The translations under genes and the position numbers were made by a program. Positions 35,608 to 43,345 of a stretch of 43,345 nt of DNA are shown here, piece after piece; within the stretch, counting starts at the first letter, position 1, and each line of letters begins with the position of its first letter. Origin of the DNA: Lacticaseibacillus chiayiensis (GTDB lineage: Bacteria; Bacillota; Bacilli; Lactobacillales; Lactobacillaceae); contig NZ_MSSM01000025.1 in NCBI RefSeq assembly GCF_004123795.1, forward strand, positions 1 to 43,345, written 5' to 3'. Under the pieces are notes generated by a model that saw nothing but the letters and a program-made list of their open reading frames with translations, searched no databases and was not told the origin of the DNA.

Positions 35608-35631
35608 GCGTGTAACCAAATGCTTACACGC
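35608..35631 (-). promoter_or_regulatory. hpf leader hairpin
   Basis: GCGTGTAA and TTACACGC form a perfect 8-bp stem with an 8-nt loop. It lies in the untranslated leader, about 10 nt before the GGGGAG ribosome site. It has no T-run, so it is not a terminator; it may stabilise the mRNA or affect translation. Confidence 0.6.
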
Positions 35632-35669
35632 TGATTGGCTGGGATAAAACCCTTCCAATCTTCAATTTC

Positions 35670-35699
35670 ATTATACCCGAATGTTGCAGTCAGACACAA
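35670..35699 (-). promoter_or_regulatory. hpf promoter
   Basis: TTGTGT (35694-35699), an 18-nt spacer and a consensus TATAAT (35670-35675) on the minus strand. It lies between the comFC stop and hpf. Confidence 0.65.
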
Positions 35700-35712
35700 C
35701 AAAAGCCGCGAT

Positions 35713-36384
35713 TCAGCGAATTAATGTAAACGAATCGATTGTTCCCTTAAAACCGGCCGCCACCAATGCATCACGCGCATGGTATAAGGTTCGTCCGGTG
35801 GTATACAAATCATCGAGCAACGTGATTTGCCGAGCCCGATTCAACATCTGTTCTGACGCCAGAACGTGAAAACTTTGCGGGGTCTTAAGACGTTCCTGCC
35901 GGGTTTTTTGGGCTTGTGGCCGCTCAGTGGCGGTTTTGCGCAACCACGACCGCAACCGTAAACAGCCAAACAAGCCGATAATCGGATCAAACCCCCGCAG
36001 TTCGAAGTGCTTCGGTTCGCTTGGAATCGGCACGAGCGCGGCGGCATGTCGTAAACGCGCCGCAATTAGGTCCTGAAACGCGACGTGCAGCCGGTAGTCG
36101 CCAAGCCCCTTATATTGGTAAATCCACGCTTTCATGCTTGCATCATACGCGAATAACGCCCGATTATGTAAAAGTCGGCCTTGGTGTTCCCACTTGCGGC
36201 AATCCGAACACAGTTGCTCGGTTGGTTGCATCCGCCCGCATCCAACACAGGTCGCCCCGGTAATCAGGCAAAACCGACTTAAACAACTGTGGCACAATCT
36301 CGGCGCCAACAGCGGTCCATGAGCAAACAAAGTCGTCAGTTGCAAACTGCGGTCTGTAGGCCGATCACATCCGATACAGCGCAT
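35713..36384 (-). CDS. comFC: Competence-associated phosphoribosyltransferase-like protein ComFC
   Basis: ComFC/GntX-family protein of 223 residues, required with ComFA for transformation in competent Firmicutes. Two N-terminal zinc-ribbon-like Cys pairs occur (MRCIGC and CVGCG...CSDC). The C-terminal phosphoribosyltransferase motif is ITLLDDLYTTGRTLYHARDAL. ALVPIPSEPKHFELRGFDPI is another family block. It begins four bases after comFA, with AAGGTG inside the end of comFA. The frame is intact, but whether the strain is naturally competent cannot be judged. Confidence 0.93.
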   Translation of the reverse strand: MRCIGCDRPTDRSLQLTTLFAHGPLLAPRLCHSCLSRFCLITGATCVGCGRMQPTEQLCSDCRKWEHQGRLLHNRALFAYDASMKAWIYQYKGLGDYRLHVAFQDLIAARLRHAAALVPIPSEPKHFELRGFDPIIGLFGCLRLRSWLRKTATERPQAQKTRQERLKTPQSFHVLASEQMLNRARQITLLDDLYTTGRTLYHARDALVAAGFKGTIDSFTLIR

Positions 36385-36388
36385 ACTA

Positions 36389-37651
36389 TCACCTTCCGTT
36401 CATCATCACGATCTGGCGTTTAGCAGCTAAGAGCGCCAGCGTGTACCGATCCGTAAAAAACACGACCGGGTCATCAGGGCTATCTGCTGCTCGTCCGGCT
36501 CGCCCCGCAATCTGAATTAAAGCCGCGGCCGAAAATTCTCGATCCGCGGCCGAAATGACCCCCACCGCACACTGGGTAACTGTCACCCCTCTTTCCAAAA
36601 TAGTGGTCGTGACTAGGACATCAATCTGCCGCTGCCGAAATGCCATGACTTTTTCTGCCCGTTGCGGATCGGTACTGGCTACTCCAGCAGTTTTTAGGCC
36701 CAGTTGACGTAGCACGTCGGCAATCTGTTCTGACCAACTGATTTTTGGTACGAATAACAAACAAACCCGCTTTGTTGCAAGCACTTGGCGAATCCACGTG
36801 ATCATGGCAGCCGGAAGTTGGTGCGGCACTTTTTGCAAATTCATCAGACGAATAATTGGCACAGGTAAGGGATGTCCATGGAAACGGCGAAACAGCCGAC
36901 TGACGCCCAGGCCGCGATGTAACGCTCTTTTCAAGACACGATCCGGCGTTGCGGTTAAATACGCCACCGACCCGCGGCGTGCCTGCTGGACGGCCTGATG
37001 CAACATTGGCGTGCCGTTCATGGGAAACGCATCAACTTCATCGACAACAATCAGATCAAACGCCTGATAAAATCGCAACAGCTGATGCACCGTGGCTAAC
37101 AGCAAGTCGCTATCCGTCTGATCAAAATGCCCGCCATAACGCACGGTGATCGGTGTCGTTCCAAATGCTGCGCGAAATCGTGGTGCCAGCTCTCGGATAA
37201 CATCAATTCGCGGTGAGACGATGGCAACGCGTTGTTGTTGCTGAATCAGCCGAGCTATGGTTGGAAATAGCATCTCGGTCTTCCCTGCGCCGGTGACTGC
37301 CCAGATGAGATGATCGCGGCCAGCCGTTACACTCGCCATTAGCGCATCAGAAGCCGCTTGCTGGTCAGGTGTGAGCGTCCCATGCCAAGTCAGTCGACCG
37401 TCTCCAACCGGCTGATGTGGTTGGTCGAATCGATAAAGGTTATCCTGATCAGTCAATCGTCCTAGTGTCACACATTCCGGACAATAGAAGCGGCCATCCG
37501 GCAATGCCACGGGAAACTGGCTGCGGCACCGTTGACAGCGCCAATGGCCTTTAACCTTAACCAATGCCGGTACCACGGTGGCCTGTGCTATATTAGAGAC
37601 AGCCAACCGCGCCAGCTCAGGTTGGGTGAGTTGTGCTCCAGCAAGATCCAT
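36389..37651 (-). CDS. comFA: ComFA DNA-uptake helicase
   Basis: Superfamily-2 ATPase thought to drive single-stranded DNA into the cytoplasm during transformation, 420 residues. A four-cysteine zinc site is present (CQRC at 39-42 and CPEC at 57-60). Walker A is AVTGAGKT (about 118-125) and Walker B is VVDEVDAFP. SVAYLTATPD and the helicase C-terminal ALIQIAGRAGRAADSPDDPVVFFTD follow. The ATG at 37651 is chosen over an in-frame GTG three codons earlier because GAGGTG lies just upstream. It is divergent from the YigZ-family gene with only 28 bp between start codons. Confidence 0.94.
   Translation of the reverse strand: MDLAGAQLTQPELARLAVSNIAQATVVPALVKVKGHWRCQRCRSQFPVALPDGRFYCPECVTLGRLTDQDNLYRFDQPHQPVGDGRLTWHGTLTPDQQAASDALMASVTAGRDHLIWAVTGAGKTEMLFPTIARLIQQQQRVAIVSPRIDVIRELAPRFRAAFGTTPITVRYGGHFDQTDSDLLLATVHQLLRFYQAFDLIVVDEVDAFPMNGTPMLHQAVQQARRGSVAYLTATPDRVLKRALHRGLGVSRLFRRFHGHPLPVPIIRLMNLQKVPHQLPAAMITWIRQVLATKRVCLLFVPKISWSEQIADVLRQLGLKTAGVASTDPQRAEKVMAFRQRQIDVLVTTTILERGVTVTQCAVGVISAADREFSAAALIQIAGRAGRAADSPDDPVVFFTDRYTLALLAAKRQIVMMNGR
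37586..37594 (+). promoter_or_regulatory. Possible promoter of the YigZ-family gene inside comFA
   Basis: TGC-TATATT is an extended -10 (TATATT at 37589-37594) about 85 bp before the YigZ-family start codon, within the 5' end of comFA on the opposite strand. Confidence 0.45.
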
Positions 37652-37679
37652 TTTTATCACCTCAAAAGGAGATTACGCA

Positions 37680-38332
37680 TGACCAAGCCATATCTCACCA
37701 TTAAAGAATCCGGAAATTACACTCGGATCATTAAAAAATCGCGCTTCATGACCCATTTAGCCCGCATCCAAAGTGAAGATGAAGCCAAGACCATCATTGA
37801 TCAAATCAGCCATGACAACGCTAAAGCTAATCACAATGTCTATGCGTATGTTCTCGGCGATGAAAGTCAGATTCAGCGGGCGAGCGACAACGGCGAGCCT
37901 TCAGGAACAGCCGGAAACCCTACTCTTGAAGGTTTACTGAACCACGAACTACGCGATGTGGTGGCAGTCACAACTCGGTATTTTGGTGGCATCAAGCTTG
38001 GTGCCGGCGGTTTGATTCGCGCCTATGCCGGTAACGTCAACAACGCCATTGAAACCATCGGCATTGTCACACGCATCAAGCAAAAAGCCGTCACATTTCG
38101 GATTCCTTACGCCGATCTTGAACCGTTGCAACATTTTTTGATTACCCACCATCTGGCCATTGCCAAAATTGATTACGGCGTGAAGGTCACCATGACGCTG
38201 TACTTGGATGAAGACCAACTAAATGCCTCATTAACGTTGATCAATGATTTTCTGAACGGCCAGTTTTCCCCGACAATCGGCCAGAGTGAGTATCGCGAGG
38301 CGCCGTATCCATTTGCCAAAAAGCGGGAATGA
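37680..38332 (+). CDS. yvyE: YigZ/IMPACT family protein (YvyE)
   Basis: A 217-residue member of the YigZ/IMPACT family, related to eukaryotic IMPACT; the bacterial role is uncertain and possibly linked to translation. The UPF0029 N-terminal domain contains the signature SDNGEPSGTAGNPTLEGLL and VVAVTTRYFGGIKLGAGGLIRAY. A C-terminal domain of about 70 residues follows. The start MTKPYLTIKESGNY has AAAAGGAG seven bases upstream; the longer reading frame crosses comFA and is rejected. It is the only intact plus-strand gene in the window. Confidence 0.92.
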
Positions 38333-38391
38333 CTGTTGCGACCGGGTTAAGATTTAACAAACGGTCAGCAAGCCAGCGATCATTCGGGTAC

Positions 38392-38432
38392 AAAAAGATC
38401 CGCAAGACAAAACTCATCTTGCGGATCTTTTT
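38392..38432. terminator. Bidirectional terminator between yvyE and rny
   Basis: A perfect 16-bp stem pairs 38392-38407 with 38417-38432, including A and T runs at both ends. It serves the convergent yvyE (plus) and rny (minus) transcripts. Confidence 0.92.
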
Positions 38433-38478
38433 GATGCGACACTCGACATCCAAACGCTAACGTTGGTTCCCCGCGTGT

Positions 38479-40050
38479 CTATTTAGCATATTCAACGGTT
38501 CGGGTTTCACGAATCACGGTAACTTTGATGTGACCCGGATACTCTAATTCTTTTTCGATTTCATTGCGAATGTCCCGTGCCAAAATCACACTCTGATCAT
38601 CAGAGAGCTTCTCCGGTTGAACAATCACGCGTACTTCGCGACCAGCCTGAATCGCAAAACTGTGATCAACACCAGCATGACTGTTGGCAATGGCTTCCAG
38701 TTTTTCTAAGCGATGCAGGTAGTTTTCAAGTGATTCCGACCGCGCGCCTGGACGAGCGGCGGAAATAGCATCAGCGGCGGCGACCAGCACCGAAATAACG
38801 CTGGTCGGCTCAACGTCACCATGATGGGATGCAATGGCGTTAATAACCGTCTTTGGTTCCTTGTACTTTGTTGCCAACTCAACCCCGATTTCAACGTGGG
38901 ATCCGTCTACCTCGTGATCAAGTGCCTTACCAATATCATGTAATAACCCCGCACGTTTTGCTAAGGTAACATCTTCTCCTAATTCAGCAGCCATGACACC
39001 GGCCAGCTTTGCAACCTGAATTGAGTGATCCAGGACATTCTGGCCGTAACTTGTCCGAAAATGCAGCCGACCCAAAATCTTAATCAGATCAGGATGCATA
39101 TTATGAATGCCCACGTCAAAAATGGCTTGTTCACCAATTTCACGAATACGGTCATCCATTTCTTTGCGTGCTTTATCAACCATTTCTTCAATGCGTGCCG
39201 GATGAATCCGACCATCTTGAATGAGCTTCTCCAAAGCGATCCGAGCGATTTCCCGCCGAATCGGATCAAAGCCGCTCAAAACAACGGCTTGTGGGGTATC
39301 GTCAATAATCAAATCAATACCCGTCAAAGTCTCAAGCGTCCGAATATTGCGACCTTCACGACCGATAATCCGGCCTTTCATGTCGTCATTAGGCAAGTTC
39401 ACCACGGTCACCGTTGTTTCGGCAACGATATCCGAAGCACTGCGTTGGATAGCATCCGCAATCAGTACCTTGGCTTTCTTATCCGCAGCTTCCTTAGCTT
39501 CATCTTCACTTTCTTTAATCATAACCGCGCGTTCATGCGTCAATTCTGATTGCGTTTCGTCAAGAATCTGAGTCCGCGCCTGTTCATGCGTTAACTCGGC
39601 AATACGTTCAAGCTCCGTCTGTTGCTTACTGATTTCTGAAGAGATATCTTGTTCACGTTCATCTAACTGTTGCTGCCGCTTGTTCAAATTTGCTTCTCGG
39701 TCAGCAAGACTCTGCTCCTTACGATCAAGCGTGTCATCACGCCGATCCAGAGTATCTTCCCGCTGATTCAGTCGATGTTCCGACTTCTGGACTTCCGCCC
39801 GCCGATCTTTCAATTCATCTTCAAGTTGGGTTCGATAGCGATGATTCTCATCTTTTGCTTCTAGCAGTTTCTCTTTTTTTAAAGTCGCTGCTTCTTTTTT
39901 AGCGGCCTCAATTATGCCTTCTGCTGTCTGCGTCGCTCGATCCAAACTGTTCTGGTGGAGCTTCTTTTGAAGTGCAAATCCGATCAATAAACCGACCGCT
40001 AAAGCGATGACTGCTGCGAGGGTTATTGAGACCAGTGTTACTGAACTCAT
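38479..40050 (-). CDS. rny: Ribonuclease Y
   Basis: Membrane-anchored endoribonuclease that starts mRNA decay, 523 residues. It has an N-terminal helix (about 5-28, [21 protein letters not shown]) and a long coiled coil to about residue 200 with repeated [11 protein letters not shown]-like heptads. A KH domain ([35 protein letters not shown]) and an HD domain ([23 protein letters not shown]) follow. The second of two adjacent ATG codons is preferred for its seven-base spacing to GGAGG. Promoter and terminator flank it, so it is monocistronic. Confidence 0.97.
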   Translation of the reverse strand: MSSVTLVSITLAAVIALAVGLLIGFALQKKLHQNSLDRATQTAEGIIEAAKKEAATLKKEKLLEAKDENHRYRTQLEDELKDRRAEVQKSEHRLNQREDTLDRRDDTLDRKEQSLADREANLNKRQQQLDEREQDISSEISKQQTELERIAELTHEQARTQILDETQSELTHERAVMIKESEDEAKEAADKKAKVLIADAIQRSASDIVAETTVTVVNLPNDDMKGRIIGREGRNIRTLETLTGIDLIIDDTPQAVVLSGFDPIRREIARIALEKLIQDGRIHPARIEEMVDKARKEMDDRIREIGEQAIFDVGIHNMHPDLIKILGRLHFRTSYGQNVLDHSIQVAKLAGVMAAELGEDVTLAKRAGLLHDIGKALDHEVDGSHVEIGVELATKYKEPKTVINAIASHHGDVEPTSVISVLVAAADAISAARPGARSESLENYLHRLEKLEAIANSHAGVDHSFAIQAGREVRVIVQPEKLSDDQSVILARDIRNEIEKELEYPGHIKVTVIRETRTVEYAK

Positions 40051-40134
40051 CATTTCACCTCCGCATCATCTAAGCGATTCAATCATTTCGTTGATCAAAA
40101 TCTTTGATGCTTTTTAAATTATTACACCTCTATC

Positions 40135-40163
40135 AGTTTACGTGCTGGCAATGAAGGTGTCAA
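40135..40163 (-). promoter_or_regulatory. rny promoter
   Basis: A perfect TTGACA (40158-40163), a 17-nt spacer and TAAACT (40135-40140) on the minus strand. It gives a leader of roughly 75 nt. Confidence 0.75.
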
Positions 40164-40427
40164 CTGACCGTTCATCGGTGTATGTGTCAGACTAATTTCA
40201 AACAAAAGCACGCACCCCCCAACTATAATCCTGAGCATAAGTGACCTCGGCCATAAATCTGAAGTCTCTCAGTCTCTGAGTGTCTCTCCAAACGCGCAGA
40301 TGCCAATTCAATCTATTCTCCGTCCCCAACAACTCAAATTTTTGTCCACTACACTCAAGATTTTTACAAGCATACTCCAGCGCCAACAAACATTTTTCAG
40401 CTCCTACTTACTCCTCTAAAACCAAAC
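40164..40427. other. Unassigned intergenic stretch between recA and rny
   Basis: About 460 bp separate recA from rny, and only the recA hairpin and the rny promoter are explained. The middle contains a minus-strand frame of about 63 codons (40198-40389) opening only with TTG, of odd composition (many Trp, Arg and Cys). I cannot assign it. A short purine/pyrimidine-biased stretch near 40260-40290 repeats GTCTCT three times. I see no terminal repeats or transposase. Confidence 0.4.
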
Positions 40428-40461
40428 AGACACTAAACCCCAAATTCGCCGACTAGTGTCT
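40428..40461 (-). terminator. Probable recA terminator hairpin
   Basis: AGACACTA (40428-40435) pairs perfectly with TAGTGTCT (40454-40461) with an 18-nt loop. A GTTTGGTTTT tail follows on the minus strand. It is 56 bp after the recA stop. Confidence 0.5.
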
Positions 40462-40516
40462 ATATAACTTGGATTTCACTATTCAACTTCCGAATCATTT
40501 AGCAAGTCGCCACTAT

Positions 40517-41581
40517 CTAGGAAGCTCGCACTGATACATCCGGATCTTCCACTTCAATCACTTGGTTTAACGGCATTCCGTAAGCTTCACGCACTTGTGC
40601 CTCAATCTTTTTATGCATTTCCTCATGATTTTCAAGGTAAGTCTTGGCATGCTCGCGTCCTTGACCGATTCGCTCACCTTGGTAGGCGTACCACGATCCG
40701 GACTTTTCAATGATCTCTTTTTCAACCGCCATATCGACGAGTTCACCGCTTTGTGAAATGCCACGACCATACATAATGTCCACAATCGCCACTTTGAAAG
40801 GCGGCGCCACCTTGTTTTTGACAACCTTGATTTTAGTGCGATTACCGATAATTTCCGCACCGTTTTTAATTTGTTCAGAGCGGCGGATTTCCAGCCGTAC
40901 TGTTGCATAAAACTTTAAGGCCCGACCGCCCGGCGTTATTTCCGGGTTACCAAAAACGATGCCGACTTTCTCACGAATCTGGTTAATAAAGATTGCAATG
41001 GTTTTCGTCTTACTGATGTTGCCAGACAGTTTCCGCAATGCTTGTGACATCATTCGTGCCTGTAAGCCAACGTGTGCATCACCCATGTCACCGTCAATCT
41101 CGGCTTGCGGGACTAGCGCGGCCACCGAATCAATTACCAGAATATCAATCGCTCCTGAGGCGACCAATTCGTCAGCAATCTCCAGTCCTTGTTCACCAGT
41201 GTCTGGTTGGGACAGCAACAGGTCATCAATGTTGACTCCTAGCGCGGTCGCATACTTAGGATCCATGGCATTTTCCGCATCAATATAAGCCGCTGTTCCG
41301 CCATGCTGTTGCACCATTGCCACCGCATGCAGGGCAACAGTGGTTTTCCCGGAACTTTCGGGACCATACATCTCGACAATCCGCCCACGTGGCAGGCCAC
41401 CAACGCCAAGTGCTTCATCAATCGCAAGTGAGCCACTGGAAATGGCCGAAACACGTGTATCAGCCTTGTCGCACATTTTCATGATGGCCCCTTTACCAAA
41501 ATTCTTTTCGATCTTCTTTAATGCTGTCGCCAACGCTTCCTGTCGTTCTTTTTCTGCCACTTCCTGCCGCCCCCTCGTCAT
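40517..41581 (-). CDS. recA: Recombinase A
   Basis: Strand-exchange ATPase for homologous recombination, SOS activation and transformation, 354 residues. Walker A is GPESSGKT (73-80), Walker B is [13 protein letters not shown], and the DNA-binding L2 region is [31 protein letters not shown]. The segment [20 protein letters not shown] is somewhat unlike the common MRLG-type sequence and contains a cysteine. The ATG at 41581 has only a weak TAGG site. A GTG at 41560 (followed by [23 protein letters not shown]) is an alternative that would give 347 residues. It follows cinA by 28 bp, the usual Firmicute arrangement. Confidence 0.97.
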   Translation of the reverse strand: MTRGRQEVAEKERQEALATALKKIEKNFGKGAIMKMCDKADTRVSAISSGSLAIDEALGVGGLPRGRIVEMYGPESSGKTTVALHAVAMVQQHGGTAAYIDAENAMDPKYATALGVNIDDLLLSQPDTGEQGLEIADELVASGAIDILVIDSVAALVPQAEIDGDMGDAHVGLQARMMSQALRKLSGNISKTKTIAIFINQIREKVGIVFGNPEITPGGRALKFYATVRLEIRRSEQIKNGAEIIGNRTKIKVVKNKVAPPFKVAIVDIMYGRGISQSGELVDMAVEKEIIEKSGSWYAYQGERIGQGREHAKTYLENHEEMHKKIEAQVREAYGMPLNQVIEVEDPDVSVRAS

Positions 41582-41609
41582 TCAAACGCCTACCGAACCA
41601 ACTTAAAAA

Positions 41610-42851
41610 TCAATCACGCAAACTTCTTAGTGCCATCATCATACCTGTCATCACGGCCCGTTTACGAACATCATTACGACCACCGGGAAAATGATAAACC
41701 TGTGCGATCGGTGCTTGTCCAAGTCGCGCCAATCCTATCCAAACGGTCCCGGCTGGTTGCCCTTCCAACGTGTCCGGACCGGCAACTCCGGTAAAACTGA
41801 CTGCAATATCGGCTGCTGCTCGCTGACGAGCATGTTCGGCCATTGCCTTTGCGGTAAATTCACTAACCACCCCATGAGCGGCTAACTCACGTGCATCAAT
41901 GTTCAAAAACGCTGCTTTCGTGGCTAGTGAATACGTCACAAAACCGCCTTTGAAATAACTCGAGACCCCGGGAACATCCCCCAAAGCCGCCTGAAATTCA
42001 CCGGCAGTCAAGCTCTCTGCCGCTGTTATTTGCTTATCGGTCGCCGCTAATGCCTTCACCAGCTCTTTGACCAAACTGTTATCATCGCCATAACCATAAA
42101 AATAACGACCTTCACGATCCATAATGGTTCCGATCACAGGCTCCAGTTTTGCGTCAGCGTCTGTTTGGGTCTTACCGCTTGCCGTCACCCGAATGGTCAC
42201 CTCATGATCTTTGATGTAGGTGGCAAGTGTCGGATTCGTCTGTTTGGCAATTAAGTCGCCGAGATCCGTCACCAATTGTGATTCACCGATGCCAAAGAAA
42301 CGCATCACGCGACTGACCAAAACTTCGTGATGCCCACTGTACTTAGCCAAATGCGGTAACAACTCGTGATCAACCATGGGAACAAATTCCTTAGGCGGCC
42401 CAGGCAGTAACACATAAGCATGCTGCTTTTGCTTGATCCAAGCACCAACAGCCAACCCCACTCGATTGACCAACACATCAGCACCTTGCGGATACATTGC
42501 CTGTAGTTTGTTATTTGGCGTCATCGGTCGTTGCTGTTGCTTGACACGTGCTGTCAATTTTGCCATCGCATCGGCATCTTCAACCAGTGGTAAATTTAAA
42601 TGTGACGCCAACGTTTGTTTTGTCAAGTCATCCGGCGTTGGTCCCAAACCGCCAATCAAAATCACGATGTCACTGCGTTTTTCGGCTAAGCTGATCGCAT
42701 CCGCCAAGCGCTGCGCATTGTCACCGACAACTTGTTGATGATAGCTAGCAATTCCAAGAGCGGCCAATTGTTTAGCCATATAGGCGCCATTAGTATTGGT
42801 AATCTGACCCATCAGAATTTCAGTTCCGACGGCAATAATCTCTGCTTGCAT
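41610..42851 (-). CDS. cinA: Competence/damage-inducible protein CinA
   Basis: A 413-residue two-domain protein. The N-terminal molybdopterin-binding-like domain (EIIAVGTEILMGQITNTNGAYMAKQLAALG, IGGLGPTPDDLTKQTLASHL) is joined to a C-terminal CinA domain related to NMN amidohydrolase (AAESLTAGEFQAALGDVPGVSSYFKGGFVTYS, FTGVAGPDTLEGQPAGTVWIGL). The serine of ESLTAG sits at the catalytic position of ESCTGG enzymes. In competent bacteria CinA is induced with recA and helps load RecA onto incoming DNA. The start MQAEIIAVG has AGGTGG upstream; a TTG six codons earlier is rejected. Confidence 0.96.
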   Translation of the reverse strand: MQAEIIAVGTEILMGQITNTNGAYMAKQLAALGIASYHQQVVGDNAQRLADAISLAEKRSDIVILIGGLGPTPDDLTKQTLASHLNLPLVEDADAMAKLTARVKQQQRPMTPNNKLQAMYPQGADVLVNRVGLAVGAWIKQKQHAYVLLPGPPKEFVPMVDHELLPHLAKYSGHHEVLVSRVMRFFGIGESQLVTDLGDLIAKQTNPTLATYIKDHEVTIRVTASGKTQTDADAKLEPVIGTIMDREGRYFYGYGDDNSLVKELVKALAATDKQITAAESLTAGEFQAALGDVPGVSSYFKGGFVTYSLATKAAFLNIDARELAAHGVVSEFTAKAMAEHARQRAAADIAVSFTGVAGPDTLEGQPAGTVWIGLARLGQAPIAQVYHFPGGRNDVRKRAVMTGMMMALRSLRD

Positions 42852-43084
42852 ATCTTTCCCACCTAACAATAAAGTTCGACTTTAATTCCTTTTTCCCTTT
42901 TTCAAATCAAAATTTTCTGGATAAAGGCCATTGCAACCCACACATTACATATTAAAACGCTGTTTGCCTACAATCTATTTTACTACCTGTGATTGCACAA
43001 AACAGCCTTTGCCAACAAGACGGGTGCGGTCCCCTAACTACCGGCTTACATAGCCCACACTGATGCAGAAATCTGCGTACTAAA
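42852..43084 (-). other. cinA upstream region
   Basis: No gene is visible. A possible minus-strand promoter is TTGTAG, an 18-nt gap and TGTAAT around 42945-42975. I find no clear LexA box or streptococcal cin-box here. Confidence 0.3.
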
Positions 43085-43110
43085 AAACCCAGATCACCTG
43101 ACCTGGGTTT
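43085..43110 (-). terminator. Terminator of a gene to the right of the insertion element
   Basis: AAACCCAG (43085-43092) and CTGGGTTT (43103-43110) pair over 8 bp, and six T follow on the minus strand. It would end a minus-strand gene lying beyond the window (often pgsA in this position), now separated from it by the insertion element. Confidence 0.7.
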
Positions 43111-43125
43111 CTAACAAACTTATTC

Positions 43126-43182
43126 GGGTCTACACTTTCTGGTGTTGAGAAATAATCAACACTGAACGTGTAGGCCCTTTTT
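43126..43182 (+). terminator. Hairpin at the tip of the insertion sequence
   Basis: GGGTCTACAC...GGTGTTGA pairs with TCAACACT...GTGTAGGCCC (43126-43177) with few mismatches around a 7-nt loop, followed by TTTTT on the plus strand. It would stop host transcription entering the element. Confidence 0.6.
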
Positions 43183-43264
43183 GGATAACGCAAAAAGACA
43201 CCTACTCAGTGTCCATGCTATGCTTGTTAGCGTCGAAACCAAAAGCAAGCGAGGTTATGAGTAA

Positions 43265-43345
43265 ATGTCCCAATACGATCCTACACTGTCCGTCCTTGGA
43301 ATACCAGACCATAATATCAAAGTTGCCTTTGTTCGTCATGAATAT
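43265..43345 (+). CDS. Transposase, ISL3-like, 5' end only
   Basis: The first 27 codons read MSQYDPTLSVLGIPDHNIKV-AFVRHEY and run off the window. The pattern Leu-Gly-Ile-x-Asp-x-Asn-Ile near the N terminus is like ISL3-family transposases (for example LLxIKDxNI). GAGG lies about ten bases upstream. An overlapping ATG eight bases earlier (43257) opens a different frame with no recognisable sequence. Confidence 0.55.
   Translation, partial: MSQYDPTLSVLGIPDHNIKVAFVRHEY

Larger units (their letters stand above)
43126..43345 (+). mobile_element. Left end of a probable ISL3-family insertion sequence
   Basis: GGGTCTACAC at 43126 looks like an IS terminal sequence and begins right after a host terminator. 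It is followed 139 bp later by a transposase-like start. The boundaries are inferred: the right end and any target duplication lie outside the window. Confidence 0.55.

Noticed and set aside
40198-40389. 63-codon minus-strand frame between recA and rny
   Set aside because: It opens with TTG without a good ribosome site and matches nothing I know; kept only as a remark in the intergenic entry.
40959-41581. Plus-strand frames opposite recA, uvrA, secA and other genes
   Set aside because: They are antisense shadows of strongly conserved genes and lack ribosome sites.
41582-41609. LexA box between cinA and recA
   Set aside because: The GTTCGGTAGGCGTTTG-like bases lack the paired CGAAC half-site in the right phase.

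Overview
The window is a stretch of low-to-moderate GC Firmicute core chromosome. Gene order and protein sequence point to Lacticaseibacillus (the casei/paracasei/rhamnosus group). HprK at 16823-17782 agrees almost residue for residue with the L. casei HPr kinase as I remember it. The rapZ-yvcK-whiA cluster, the hprK-lgt-gpsA-trxB cluster and the comFA-comFC-hpf-secA-prfB-ftsEX order are typical of lactobacilli. Nearly every gene is on the minus strand. The exceptions are the YigZ-family gene (37680-38332) and the truncated insertion sequence gene at the right edge.

Layout, left to right (so 3' to 5' for most transcripts): clpP with a dual CtsR/CIRCE heat-shock promoter; an OhrR-type MarR regulator; the rapZ-yvcK-whiA operon; an HdeD-like membrane protein; a structured intergenic repeat (copy 1, 5506-5809); uvrB-uvrA with a LexA-like box; a YfbR-like HD phosphohydrolase; phosphoglucomutase; hprK-lgt-gpsA-trxB; a three-gene yvlB/yvlD-type membrane-envelope operon; the phosphate block phoP-phoR-pstSCAB1B2-phoU, with a MinJ-like PDZ gene translationally coupled upstream of phoP; repeat copy 2 (29139-29508, inverted relative to copy 1); ftsE-ftsX; prfB with its programmed +1 frameshift; secA; hpf; comFA-comFC, divergent from the YigZ-family gene; RNase Y; and cinA-recA. 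The window ends in the 5' end of a probable ISL3-family element.

The genes fall into functional sets: protein quality control and stress (clpP, OhrR, hpf), DNA repair and competence (uvrAB, recA, cinA, comFA, comFC), cell envelope and division (whiA, yvcK, rapZ, lgt, ftsEX, MinJ-like, secA), carbon control (hprK, pgm, gpsA), and phosphate uptake with its two-component regulator.

I see no prophage, CRISPR array, toxin-antitoxin pair or obvious defence island. The most unusual signal is the pair of roughly 300-370 bp intergenic repeats in opposite orientation. They share conserved blocks at both ends, a terminator-like hairpin whose outer stem is kept while the inner stem differs, and an extra two-hairpin segment in one copy only. 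Other notable points are the overlapping CtsR/CIRCE/terminator arrangement at clpP, an 11-bp-phased set of PhoP half-sites at pstS, a candidate small transcript next to clpP, and an odd 460-bp gap between recA and rny.
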